Source: Bacteroidota bacterium
Lineage (GTDB): Bacteria; Bacteroidota; JABWAT01
DNA: 64,000 nucleotides
Reading direction: 5' to 3'
Assembly (NCBI GenBank): GCA_023151185.1
Contig: JAKLJL010000002.1
Location: 445,058-509,057 of the forward strand
Shown here: in pieces, positions 7,617 through 15,480 of the stretch
Numbering within the stretch: the stretch's first letter is position 1
Layout: each line of letters starts with the position of its first letter
The notes under the pieces: generated by a model
Told to the model about the DNA's origin: nothing
Database searches by the model: none
What the model saw: only the letters and a program-made list of their open reading frames with translations
Program-made: the position numbers and the translations under genes

Positions 7617-7623
7617 ATTTTTA

Positions 7624-8532
7624 TTATTTGGGAAGCTTAAATTTAACAGGAACAGTTAACCAGGAAGACACAATATTTCCACCTTGTTTACCTGGCTTAT
7701 ACCTGACATTGAAAATGGCATCCTGAGCAGCCTTATCCAAAGCAGGGTGACAGGATTTCAGAACTTCAATCTGACCAGGGTTTCCATCCCGGTCAATATT
7801 CACCCGGCAAACAAACGAACCTTCGGCCTTTTGAATTATTGCAGCCTCAGGATATTTGATCAGCTTGTAAAGCGCAGCAAAACCGCCTTCAATTTCAGCC
7901 GGGACTTCGGTTACCTCATAAATCATCTGGTCATCCTGATTTGAAATAACTTCCATCTCCTGGGCAGCAGCTTCCTGTGTACCGGTCACCTGGGGTGCCG
8001 GCGCCGCCTCTGAAGGTTTCGCAACCGGCTCAGTTACCGCCTCCGGAATTGCAACGGAAACCTGCTGAGCAGGTGTTTCTACCTGTGAAACAACAGGTGA
8101 TGCTGTAGTTGAAACCGTCTTGACCGCTTCAGTTGGGGCCTTTTGAACCTCAGTCACCACATTATCCGAAACTGCAACCGCTTTGGATCCGCCTTCAGCA
8201 GCCTGTGCAAGCGGAATGTACAGTTTGGTTGTAAAATTCGGATTTACTCTGACCTGCTTGGAGTATTCAGCATAATTTGGCTTTGAAGTCCGGATGGTGT
8301 AAACATCCGGAGAAACATTGACAAAGCTGAAATTACCCCCTGAATTGCTTCTGGCTGAAAGTTTTTGCTGATCTCCCAAATAGAGATAAACAGTAACAAA
8401 GGCTACACCATTATTGGTTGCCTGATCGATGACTTTACCGCTTATTCTACCAAACTGAGCCTGACCCAATAGCGACATTGGAAAAACTACTGCAGAAAAC
8501 AGAAACAAAATAACGGGTTGGTACTGCTTCAT
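7624..8532 (-). CDS. TonB-like protein: carboxypeptidase-regulatory domain fused to TonB C-terminus
   Basis: About 302 residues. The N-terminal hydrophobic segment ([20 protein letters not shown]) looks like a signal peptide or anchor. Residues about 30-100 are a carboxypeptidase-regulatory-like beta-sandwich ([20 protein letters not shown]). A Pro/Glu/Ala-rich spacer (about 110-200) suits crossing the periplasm, and a TonB C-terminal domain (about 220-302) ends in the [13 protein letters not shown] strand. I choose ATG 8532 over GTG 8538 because the AGGA site is 9 bases away rather than 3. It is the last gene of an ExbB-ExbD-ExbD operon and so is the probable energy transducer. A beta-sandwich between anchor and spacer is unusual for TonB. 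Confidence 0.85.
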   Translation of the reverse strand: MKQYQPVILFLFSAVVFPMSLLGQAQFGRISGKVIDQATNNGVAFVTVYLYLGDQQKLSARSNSGGNFSFVNVSPDVYTIRTSKPNYAEYSKQVRVNPNFTTKLYIPLAQAAEGGSKAVAVSDNVVTEVQKAPTEAVKTVSTTASPVVSQVETPAQQVSVAIPEAVTEPVAKPSEAAPAPQVTGTQEAAAQEMEVISNQDDQMIYEVTEVPAEIEGGFAALYKLIKYPEAAIIQKAEGSFVCRVNIDRDGNPGQIEVLKSCHPALDKAAQDAIFNVRYKPGKQGGNIVSSWLTVPVKFKLPK

Positions 8533-8580
8533 GTCCACATTTCCTTTCCACGACCCATCAGATCAGGCCAGGCAGCAAAA

Positions 8581-9003
8581 TCACATTTCTTTTGGTTTAG
8601 GCTTCGCAGAGTAATTCAGGCGAAGCGCATCAGCATCACGAAGTTTCTGCTGAATGTCGGTAATAATTCCCATTTTCTGATCACGGTCAACCCTGAGAGA
8701 TACAATCAACTGCGGGATATCACTGCGTTTATCAGACATGATAGGAACAATTTTGTCCATGTCGACAATTGCATCATCAATCTGAATCCGTTCATCGGTA
8801 CCTACAAAAATGTAGGACACAAAACGCTTCTTGTCAATTTTTTCAATTGCTTCGGCCTGTGGCAGAACAAACTTGACAAGTAATGTCGTATCCCTCAAAG
8901 TAGTCGTAACCATGAAGAAGAACAAAAGCATGAAGATGATATCCGGCATGGAAGCTGTCGGAATTTCCTGCTTGGTATTTGCTTGTTTTTTCTCAAATTT
9001 CAT
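8581..9003 (-). CDS. exbD: ExbD/TolR family biopolymer transport protein
   Basis: 140 residues: short cytoplasmic start, one transmembrane helix (about 21-43) with the conserved proton-carrying Asp21 (MPDIIFMLLFFFMVTTT), then a periplasmic domain. It acts with ExbB to convert proton flow into movement of a TonB-type protein. It lies downstream of a second exbD (14-base gap) and upstream of the TonB-like gene in the same operon. The two ExbD paralogues are most alike around the membrane helix and differ in their periplasmic parts, suggesting a heteromeric stator. Confidence 0.92.
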   Translation of the reverse strand: MKFEKKQANTKQEIPTASMPDIIFMLLFFFMVTTTLRDTTLLVKFVLPQAEAIEKIDKKRFVSYIFVGTDERIQIDDAIVDMDKIVPIMSDKRSDIPQLIVSLRVDRDQKMGIITDIQQKLRDADALRLNYSAKPKPKEM

Positions 9004-9017
9004 ACAGATACCCCGCG

Positions 9018-9566
9018 TTATTTCGATTTTTCCGGTTCAGCAAAGGAGATCTTCTTTTTGAACTGTTCATCTGTTTCCTTTTTCTGGGAATCAGACAACC
9101 GTTCATAGGCAGTTCCAAAATGCTGGGAGGAATAGGCTTTTCTGAGATCCGAATAACCAAGATTGATCTCATCATACACTTTCAGGAAAATATTGTAGGG
9201 TGTATCCCGGTCAACTTTTACTGAAATCAGAGCTTTTTCTTTTGTTTCTGCAAAATTAGCATCTGCACCATTATTGGTTGTATGCTTTTTCACCAATTCA
9301 CGGATCATGGAAATCGAACTTTCCTCATCGTTAACCAGAACCTGACCTGCGCTGTTGACCAGGATTTTCAGCACGTTCCGTTCCTTGATAGGAGGCGGAG
9401 GAGGTGAATTCGGGTCAACGGGCGGAGGTAAAACCAATCCGATACCGGTATCGACATCGATGGTTGTGGTCACCATGAAGAAAATCAGGAGAAGAAAAGC
9501 GATATCGGCCATTGAAGCACTCGGAATTTCCGGTGTTTCACGTTTTCTTTTTTTCATTAAGGCCAT
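9018..9566 (-). CDS. exbD: ExbD/TolR family biopolymer transport protein
   Basis: 182 residues. The membrane helix (about 21-42) carries Asp21 in MADIAFLLLIFFMVTTT. A Pro-rich stretch (LPPPVDPNSPPPPPIKERN, about 52-70) precedes the periplasmic domain, which is longer than usual and ends in a charged tail (QFKKKISFAEPEKSK). It is the first ExbD of the operon, 39 bases after exbB, with an AGGA ribosome site. It should share the ExbB channel with the next gene's product. Confidence 0.92.
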   Translation of the reverse strand: MALMKKRKRETPEIPSASMADIAFLLLIFFMVTTTIDVDTGIGLVLPPPVDPNSPPPPPIKERNVLKILVNSAGQVLVNDEESSISMIRELVKKHTTNNGADANFAETKEKALISVKVDRDTPYNIFLKVYDEINLGYSDLRKAYSSQHFGTAYERLSDSQKKETDEQFKKKISFAEPEKSK

Positions 9567-9605
9567 TGTGTAATTCCTGATTAATTGATTTTGTAAACCG
9601 GTTTC

Positions 9606-10301
9606 TTAGTTCCCGCTGGCTTTTTTGCCACGCTGAATCAGAACCAGAGAGTCAATCAATTCAACCGAGGATTCTTCCATATCAATGACGATCCGGTCAA
9701 TCTTGGAAACGAAATAATTGTAAAAGGTTTGCAGAATCATTGCGACAACTAGTCCGAAAAGTGTGGTCAAAAGGGCCACAGCAATACCACCTGCAACTAC
9801 TGAAGGGGAAATGTCATTGGCAGCTTTGATGGCATCGAAGGCATCAACCATCCCCTGTACAGTTCCGGTAAAACCTAGCATAGGAGCAAGGGAAATACAG
9901 GTTGAAATCACGATAAGACCTCTTTCAAGGAAGGACATTTCAATCTGTCCATAAGCCACAATGGCTTTTTCAGCAGCATCAATTCCTTCGTCAGCACGGA
10001 GAAGACCGGCCTGAAATACAGAGGCAATCGGACCACGGGTTTTGGCACAGACTTCCTCAGCGGCTTTGACTCCGCCTTCATCCAATGCAGATTTTACTTC
10101 AACAAGAAATTTCCGGGTGTTGATTGAAGCCCGGTTCAGTGTCCATAGTTTGGTGAAAGCAAAGGCCAATCCAACAATAAAACACACGAGGATCGGCCAC
10201 ATGAAAAGACCGCCTTCATTGAATTTGGAAATGAGCCAGTTCATGTCATAAGTAGGTTGGGTTGACAAGTCCTGAAGTAGAACAAGAGTGTTCAGAAGCA
10301 T
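9606..10301 (-). CDS. exbB: ExbB/TolQ/MotA family proton channel protein
   Basis: 231 residues with the three-helix TolQ/ExbB plan: first helix about 33-55 (FMWPILVCFIVGLAFAFTKLW), a cytoplasmic segment, then helices about 133-155 and 170-195 (LAPMLGFTGTVQGMVDAF and VAGGIAVALLTTLFGLVVAM). The GFTGTVQGM motif is the family hallmark in the channel lining. It starts the operon exbB-exbD-exbD-tonB-like, driven by a near-consensus promoter at 10348-10376. The operon is likely to energise outer-membrane receptors such as the one at 15481-17976. Confidence 0.94.
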   Translation of the reverse strand: MLLNTLVLLQDLSTQPTYDMNWLISKFNEGGLFMWPILVCFIVGLAFAFTKLWTLNRASINTRKFLVEVKSALDEGGVKAAEEVCAKTRGPIASVFQAGLLRADEGIDAAEKAIVAYGQIEMSFLERGLIVISTCISLAPMLGFTGTVQGMVDAFDAIKAANDISPSVVAGGIAVALLTTLFGLVVAMILQTFYNYFVSKIDRIVIDMEESSVELIDSLVLIQRGKKASGN

Positions 10302-10347
10302 TGGTTTTTTCCTTTTCTAGTTGACCAGTTTTGTAAAAGCGCTTGCT

Positions 10348-10376
10348 AAGGTAAAAGTTTAGTTAATAAATGTCAA
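10348..10376 (-). promoter_or_regulatory. Sigma-70 type promoter of the exbB operon
   Basis: TTGACA (10371-10376), 17 bases, TACCTT (10348-10353) on the minus strand. The start is near 10341, leaving a 40-base leader that ends in AAAAGGAAAAAACC before the ATG at 10301. Confidence 0.6.
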
Positions 10377-10427
10377 TCAGTAAAAAACACGACAAGTACC
10401 GGTTAAAACCGTTTCAAAAACAAATAT

Positions 10428-10439
10428 ACAAACGTTTGT
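10428..10439. promoter_or_regulatory. 12-bp perfect palindrome upstream of the exbB promoter
   Basis: ACAAACGTTTGT is fully self-complementary and lies 51 bp upstream of the predicted -35 box. CG-centred palindromes of this kind are typical of LacI-type operators. No such regulator is encoded in the window, so this is only a candidate site. Confidence 0.3.
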
Positions 10440-10495
10440 TTTATAAGTACTTTAGAATCCGAACTTTTTTATTTTTCTATGAAAAACCTAATGAA

Positions 10496-12112
10496 TTATC
10501 TTGTTTTCCCGGTTGGTTTTACGGCTAAAACATCCGGAATGGTCGAAAAGGCAGCTATAGCTTCCAACACAGTCCGGTCGGTTTTTGTACTTACCAGAAA
10601 ATACCCGGGGTCGCCATACAACTGGCGGGCAAAGAGTGCCTCCAGGTAATGATCCCTTTTCTTTTGATCCCCGCCGCCTGGAACTGACTTGAAACCTGAC
10701 CTGACTGCGTAATCCTGGAAAGCCGATATGATTGTTTCATCCAACTGAAACCTGGAAGAAAAGTCTTCCGGAGTTTTAAACCTTTCCAGTAGGTTCTTCC
10801 TGTGCCTGTCTAAATAGTGCTGAGTAAAGTCAGTCAGAATATTTTTCCGGATCAGTTCTCCAAGGTACCCGGTTGTACTGTCTGGCGAAATAAAAATATC
10901 CGGAGTAATTCCGCCACCGCCAAACACAACCCGGCCGCCTTTGGTCGTATATCTGGGATGTGTGCTGTCCGGCAGATCTTCTTTGGTAACAACCCTGGTT
11001 TGAGTGATTTTCCGGCTTAAGATCTCCTGGTAGTAGGTTTCTTTTCCTGCCGTGTACGGCCTTTGGATCAACCTGCCGGATGGAGTATAATATCTGGCAA
11101 CGGTTAACCGGATTGCAGAATTGTCCTCGTCAAGCGGATATTGCTTTTGAACGAGGCCTTTTCCGAAGGATGTCTCACCGGCAATGATGCCCCGGTCCCA
11201 ATCCTGGATCGCACCTGCAACTATTTCACTGGCACTTGCTGAGTACCGGTCGATCAGAATAATCAAATCTCCGGATTCAAATTGTCCTTTTTCACCCGCC
11301 AGCAGTGTTTCAACCGGCCTGTCTTCTCTTCCGCTGGTTGATACAATCAGTTTTTCACCGGATAAAAATTCATCTGCCATTTTTGCAGCCTGATCAAGAA
11401 ATCCGCCGGTATTTCCCCTTAAGTCAAGAATAAGACGCTTAATTCCTTTTATCTTTAGACCGGAAAGTGTTGAAGTGAACTCATCGGCAGTTGTGGCAGA
11501 AAACCGGTTTACTTTAATATATCCGGTTTGACTGTCCAGCATAAGACCGGCATCCACAGAAACCAGGTTGATTTCATCACGGACTATCACAAAGTCGAGT
11601 TTTTTCCGGGTTGACGGCCGGAATACCGTTATTTTTACTTTCGATCCTTTTGGGCCTCTGAGTCTTCGGGGAACTTCCTCATTTTTAAGCCCGATTGCTG
11701 TTGAATCCTCAACAAGTAAAATCCGGTCACCGGGTTCAATCCCCAATTTGAGACTTGGACCGCCGGGAATCAGGTTGGTAATGACAACCGTATCCTGAAG
11801 GATCCTGAATTCTACACCAATTCCTTCAAACTTTCCCTGAAAATCCTCGGTTACTCTGATAAGTTCTTTCGGCGGGATGTAAACACTATGCGGATCCAGA
11901 TTCGTCAGGATCCCTTCAATTGCCCCATCCACGGCTTTCCTTGAATCCACTGAGTCGACATAATTCGACAGAATCAGTTTCATCACCTTGTTGAGTTTTG
12001 AAATTTGCTGGCGGTCTTTTTCTTCGCCGAGATACCAGGTTGCAGTCAGTCCTGCCAGAAATCCGGTAAGAAGCAGAAGACTACCAAGAAAGATCAATTG
12101 TCTTTTCGTCAT
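10496..12112 (-). CDS. S41 family C-terminal processing peptidase (CtpA-like)
   Basis: 538 residues. An N-terminal hydrophobic anchor (about 6-26) places the enzyme in the periplasm. A PDZ domain (about 85-165, including GIGVEFRILQDTVVI and PSLKLGIEPGDRIL) feeds substrates to the S41 protease core. The core has GFLDQAAKMADEFL, the Ser in YSASASEIVAGAIQDW (about 295) and the Lys in ETSFGKGLVQ (about 317), which form the Ser/Lys dyad. The extension of about 160 residues after the core is typical of Bacteroidota-type C-terminal proteases. It follows the Wzi-like gene by 6 bases and is co-transcribed with it. Confidence 0.94.
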   Translation of the reverse strand: MTKRQLIFLGSLLLLTGFLAGLTATWYLGEEKDRQQISKLNKVMKLILSNYVDSVDSRKAVDGAIEGILTNLDPHSVYIPPKELIRVTEDFQGKFEGIGVEFRILQDTVVITNLIPGGPSLKLGIEPGDRILLVEDSTAIGLKNEEVPRRLRGPKGSKVKITVFRPSTRKKLDFVIVRDEINLVSVDAGLMLDSQTGYIKVNRFSATTADEFTSTLSGLKIKGIKRLILDLRGNTGGFLDQAAKMADEFLSGEKLIVSTSGREDRPVETLLAGEKGQFESGDLIILIDRYSASASEIVAGAIQDWDRGIIAGETSFGKGLVQKQYPLDEDNSAIRLTVARYYTPSGRLIQRPYTAGKETYYQEILSRKITQTRVVTKEDLPDSTHPRYTTKGGRVVFGGGGITPDIFISPDSTTGYLGELIRKNILTDFTQHYLDRHRKNLLERFKTPEDFSSRFQLDETIISAFQDYAVRSGFKSVPGGGDQKKRDHYLEALFARQLYGDPGYFLVSTKTDRTVLEAIAAFSTIPDVLAVKPTGKTR

Positions 12113-12118
12113 AATTCC

Positions 12119-13795
12119 TTAATATTCAATGGTGTAACGAAGGTAGCTAAAGGAGTAGGAAGTTGTTTTTTTTGCAGATTGATTGTAATCTCCTGTCAGG
12201 TCATAAACCAGATTCAGGTAATTGTTGCGGGAGAATTCATATCTCAGGTCCAATATGACCCTGTTTTTCTGATGGCGTTCTCCATCCAGGAAATAGGCTT
12301 TTCTGCTATCAGTTTCCCGAACCGGTTCAAAAATATTCCCGCCGGCGTTTTCAATCAGAATTCCGTCTGAATCGTACCGGTTTTCCCCGGACCGCTGAAG
12401 TCTGTGCTCAGCAGTTAGTTTGACCCGCCCCGAAAAATAATAGACCAGCCGGGTCATCAGTTCATCAGAATTGGGCCCGATCCGGTGCCCGATTGGATAG
12501 CCGTAGGCCGTATAGTTATTTTCTTTTATCAAATGGGAGTAAACATAAGGGCGGATCCAGGTATACTCCATGATCAGGCTCAGATCCTGAATTCCGGCAG
12601 GACGGCTCCACCAGAATCCGGTCTGTGCCGCAATTTTATTTGAGAACCGGTTCAGGTCTTCCAGGTTTGACAGGATGTCTTCATCCATCATGAAGGTACA
12701 CTGAATTTCAAACCCGGGAATAAAATGAGATTGAAAATCAACAAAAAACAAATTGTTGTCCCGGTCCTGAAGCGAAAGTTCAAGAAATTTGAAAAAAGAC
12801 AATGGCGTTACATACGCCAGGTCGAGTTGTCTGGAGTAAATTGTGGCTTCGCCGGCTCCCAGATCGAACAGGCCCGGAAAGGATAACCCAACCCGGTGAA
12901 GGGCCAGATACTTGGTGTAATTCAGACTCCGGTCTGTATGGTACTCACCAACCGTCGAGGCATGAAGAGAGGTCAGCGAAAAATACCCGTAGTTCACCCT
13001 GAATTTAATAAAATCCATATCCGGCTGCTCGCCCGACATCATCAGACTGTTGGTGTAACCATATCCAAAACGGGTGGTTTCCCGTCCAAGCTGAACTCCA
13101 AAGAAAGCATTGGGAGCAGGTTCAGCCAGATATTGGATATACCCCTGGGTAAAATCATAATTTTTCACAGGCTCCAGATTTTCATTGTATTTAAAACTGT
13201 AGGTCAACCGGGGATCCACGGCCAAATGAAGCGGGTGAGAACCGTTTGCGCCGCCTTTCAGAACAGTCAGGTTGTAGCCCCAGTTTTTAAAGGCTGTTCC
13301 CATGAATCTGAATCCGCCATAATAAAGCCCGGCCTGGCGGTTTATTTTTTGATCCACCTCTCCGGCAAAGGTAAAATATCCCACCCCTTCCGAATAAAGA
13401 GTGACATATTCATCCCGGTAGGTATAACAGTTTTTGGTCTTATCCGAATAAAATTCGGTTGCAATGCGGATGACGGGTTTGTTAAAATCAAAAAGCTCCC
13501 ATGCCTTTTCAGTTTTAAGTACTTCCGGAAAGAATTCAGCCCTGAATTTTTCGAGGCGCGACAAATCCGTTTCCGAAAAAGCAGGATCCCTTTCATTCAC
13601 CTGTCTCAGGATCCGTTCAACTTCCAGACGTGAAAGATTGGGGTTGGCATCATGGTACAGGGGTATCAGGCCTCGAACACTCCACTCCTTGATTGCCTCG
13701 TAGACTTCATTGTTGAGCGGAATATTTTCAGCCTGTCCCCAGACTGCAGGAATTCCTATTATAAAGGAGATTAAAAAAAGGACTGCATATTTCAC
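12119..13795 (-). CDS. Wzi-like outer-membrane beta-barrel protein
   Basis: 558 residues with a signal peptide (MKYAVLFLISFIIGIPAVWGQA). A short helical domain follows (about 28-80: VYEAIKEWSVRGLIPLYHDA and LSRLEVERILRQ), as in capsule-assembly Wzi-type proteins of Bacteroidota. The rest alternates aromatic beta-strands and ends in YLRYTIEY, a terminal aromatic as expected for a BAM-inserted barrel. The segment GRETTRFGYGYTNSLMMSG resembles the Wzi strand-loop pattern. The start is GTG at 13795 with AGGT 6 bases before. Wzi binds capsule at the cell surface; that substrate is inference here. It shares an operon with the CtpA-type protease and is divergent from the sigma factor gene. Confidence 0.78.
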   Translation of the reverse strand: MKYAVLFLISFIIGIPAVWGQAENIPLNNEVYEAIKEWSVRGLIPLYHDANPNLSRLEVERILRQVNERDPAFSETDLSRLEKFRAEFFPEVLKTEKAWELFDFNKPVIRIATEFYSDKTKNCYTYRDEYVTLYSEGVGYFTFAGEVDQKINRQAGLYYGGFRFMGTAFKNWGYNLTVLKGGANGSHPLHLAVDPRLTYSFKYNENLEPVKNYDFTQGYIQYLAEPAPNAFFGVQLGRETTRFGYGYTNSLMMSGEQPDMDFIKFRVNYGYFSLTSLHASTVGEYHTDRSLNYTKYLALHRVGLSFPGLFDLGAGEATIYSRQLDLAYVTPLSFFKFLELSLQDRDNNLFFVDFQSHFIPGFEIQCTFMMDEDILSNLEDLNRFSNKIAAQTGFWWSRPAGIQDLSLIMEYTWIRPYVYSHLIKENNYTAYGYPIGHRIGPNSDELMTRLVYYFSGRVKLTAEHRLQRSGENRYDSDGILIENAGGNIFEPVRETDSRKAYFLDGERHQKNRVILDLRYEFSRNNYLNLVYDLTGDYNQSAKKTTSYSFSYLRYTIEY

Positions 13796-13925
13796 AAATT
13801 GACCTGTGTCTTTACCGGCAGTTTAAAACACCGGGATTATTAACCATTATAAGGATTTCATCCGAACACGAAAAATAGGTATATTCACCCGAATTGATGA
13901 ATATTTCCTGCAAAGATAGCTTTTA

Positions 13926-14474
13926 ATGTCTGAAAAGAAACCGATAACTGAATGTGATGATAAAGAATTAGGGCAGTTGATTCTGAACGGCAGCGAGTCT
14001 GCGTTCAGAGAATTGTTCCGCCGGTATTACAGTTCTCTCTTTTATTTTGCCCGGCGCCGTGTTCAGGATGAAGATCTCGTCCGGGATCTTCTGCAGGATG
14101 TTTTTTTAAAACTATGGGCTGGCAGGGAAAATCTGGATGAGAACAAGTCGATCAAATCCTTCCTGTTTACAATAACCAATAATCTGATCATTGACCACTT
14201 CAGGAAAACCTCGAGTCATCATGTCAGTTTTGATGATCTTGCCGAGTTAATCAGCTTCCGGGCAGACCAGGTATCTGAGTCAGAAAGTGAACGTGCTGAA
14301 CAGCTCAGACTTTTTATAGACCAATTACCCGAGCCAATTCAGACTGTTTACTATTTAAGTAAATATGAAGGATATAAAAATCAGGAAATTGCGGAAATTC
14401 TTGGGATATCTGTAAAAACGGTTGAAGCCAGGATGACACGGCTGATCAAGGCCGTACGTGGATTTTTCTCTTAA
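13926..14474 (+). CDS. ECF-family RNA polymerase sigma factor (FecI-like)
   Basis: 182 residues. Region 2 (about 25-95) includes FRRYYSSLFYFARRRVQDEDLVRDLLQDVFLKLW. Region 4 (about 125-180) includes QLPEPIQTVYYLSKYEGYKNQEIAEILGISVKTVEARM, the HTH that reads the -35 element. No extra domains. It is followed by a FecR-type anti-sigma gene and an STN-containing TonB-dependent receptor, the standard cell-surface signalling order: ligand at the receptor, signal to FecR, release of sigma. The ribosome site is weak. The leader region 13796-13925 also serves the divergent Wzi-like gene. Confidence 0.95.
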   Translation: MSEKKPITECDDKELGQLILNGSESAFRELFRRYYSSLFYFARRRVQDEDLVRDLLQDVFLKLWAGRENLDENKSIKSFLFTITNNLIIDHFRKTSSHHVSFDDLAELISFRADQVSESESERAEQLRLFIDQLPEPIQTVYYLSKYEGYKNQEIAEILGISVKTVEARMTRLIKAVRGFFS

Positions 14475-14501
14475 GGGTTTTAAGCACTCCAATCCGTAAA
14501 A

Positions 14502-15464
14502 GTGGCAGAAATGAAAACCATGACCTACGACATTACCGATCTGATTGCCAAGTCCCTGACCGGGCAGATGAATGCATCAGAGACCAAGTTCCTGTCAGAC
14601 TGGCTTTCCGAATCGGAAAAAAACCTGCAGGAGTACACTGAAATAGCCCGTCTCTTCACTGAAGAAAAACACCCGCCGCGCCCGGAAATTGAAGCAGAGC
14701 TTTCCCGGCTCGAATCCTGTCTGAAGCCTGACCCTGTAAAAAAAACTTCCAACCGGTCGGTCTATAGTTACTGGGCGGTTGCTGCTTCTCTTTTACTTGC
14801 CTTTACTGCTGGCCTTTTCTTTTACAGAAATTACTCTGGCGATACCTTTAGTGCCAAAAACGGAAATGAACTTCTGCTTGAAGACGGGTCAGAGATTTTG
14901 CTTTATGGGGATGCACAGGTTAAAATTCCCGTTCCCTTCTCCCGGCAGGTTGAGTTAACCGGTGCAGCCTATTTCATCATCCAGAAAGACCCGGATCATC
15001 CATTTGTGGTGTTAACTTCAAATGCAAGAATAAAAGTACTGGGAACCCGTTTCACTGTCAGAAGCCAGGATAAATTTACTCATTTGACTGTAACTGAGGG
15101 AAAAGTTGCTCTTAATCCGGCAACCGGTGATACGGCTTCGGCCCAGATACTGACCTCCGGGATGTCGGGAAGTATTTCAGATCAGACTGTGGACCGGCCG
15201 GATCTGGAAAAAACTTCATCGGACGTTATCCAATGGTCCGGAAACAAACTCGAATTCAGAAAGCTTCCGCTGATCACACTGATGAAGGAAATTTCTTTAC
15301 ATTATAATGTCATTATTTCCATAAAAAATGAGGATATTAAGTCCCAGACTGTTTCCGGTATTTATGAAAACCAGTCAGAAGAGATAATCATTCAGTCTGT
15401 TTGTTCAGCATTGAATCTTCAATACCAGAAAGACGGAAAGGTCTATACAATCTTCCAGCCCTGA
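14502..15464 (+). CDS. FecR family anti-sigma factor
   Basis: 320 residues. The cytoplasmic sigma-binding part (about 1-80) is followed by one membrane helix (about 87-107, YWAVAASLLLAFTAGLFFY). The periplasmic FecR beta domain (about 115-215) contains VLTSNARIKVLGTRFTVRSQ and LTVTEGKVALNP. A C-terminal secretin/TonB-like short domain (about 245-318) includes LEFRKLPLITLMKEISLHYN. Starts at GTG 14502 or ATG 14511 are both possible; neither has a strong ribosome site. It sits between its sigma factor (27-base gap) and the receptor (16-base gap). Confidence 0.93.
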   Translation: MAEMKTMTYDITDLIAKSLTGQMNASETKFLSDWLSESEKNLQEYTEIARLFTEEKHPPRPEIEAELSRLESCLKPDPVKKTSNRSVYSYWAVAASLLLAFTAGLFFYRNYSGDTFSAKNGNELLLEDGSEILLYGDAQVKIPVPFSRQVELTGAAYFIIQKDPDHPFVVLTSNARIKVLGTRFTVRSQDKFTHLTVTEGKVALNPATGDTASAQILTSGMSGSISDQTVDRPDLEKTSSDVIQWSGNKLEFRKLPLITLMKEISLHYNVIISIKNEDIKSQTVSGIYENQSEEIIIQSVCSALNLQYQKDGKVYTIFQP

Positions 15465-15480
15465 ACCGGTTAGCGGAACA

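Noticed and set aside
9606-10301. Treating the two ExbB/ExbD sets as a recent duplication
   Set aside because: The proteins differ in length, in the channel residue of one ExbD, and in the attached transducer (TonB C-terminus versus AgmX type).
12896-13633. A 245-codon plus-strand open frame
   Set aside because: It is antisense to the Wzi-like barrel gene, whose signal peptide and barrel pattern are convincing; the antisense protein has no family features.
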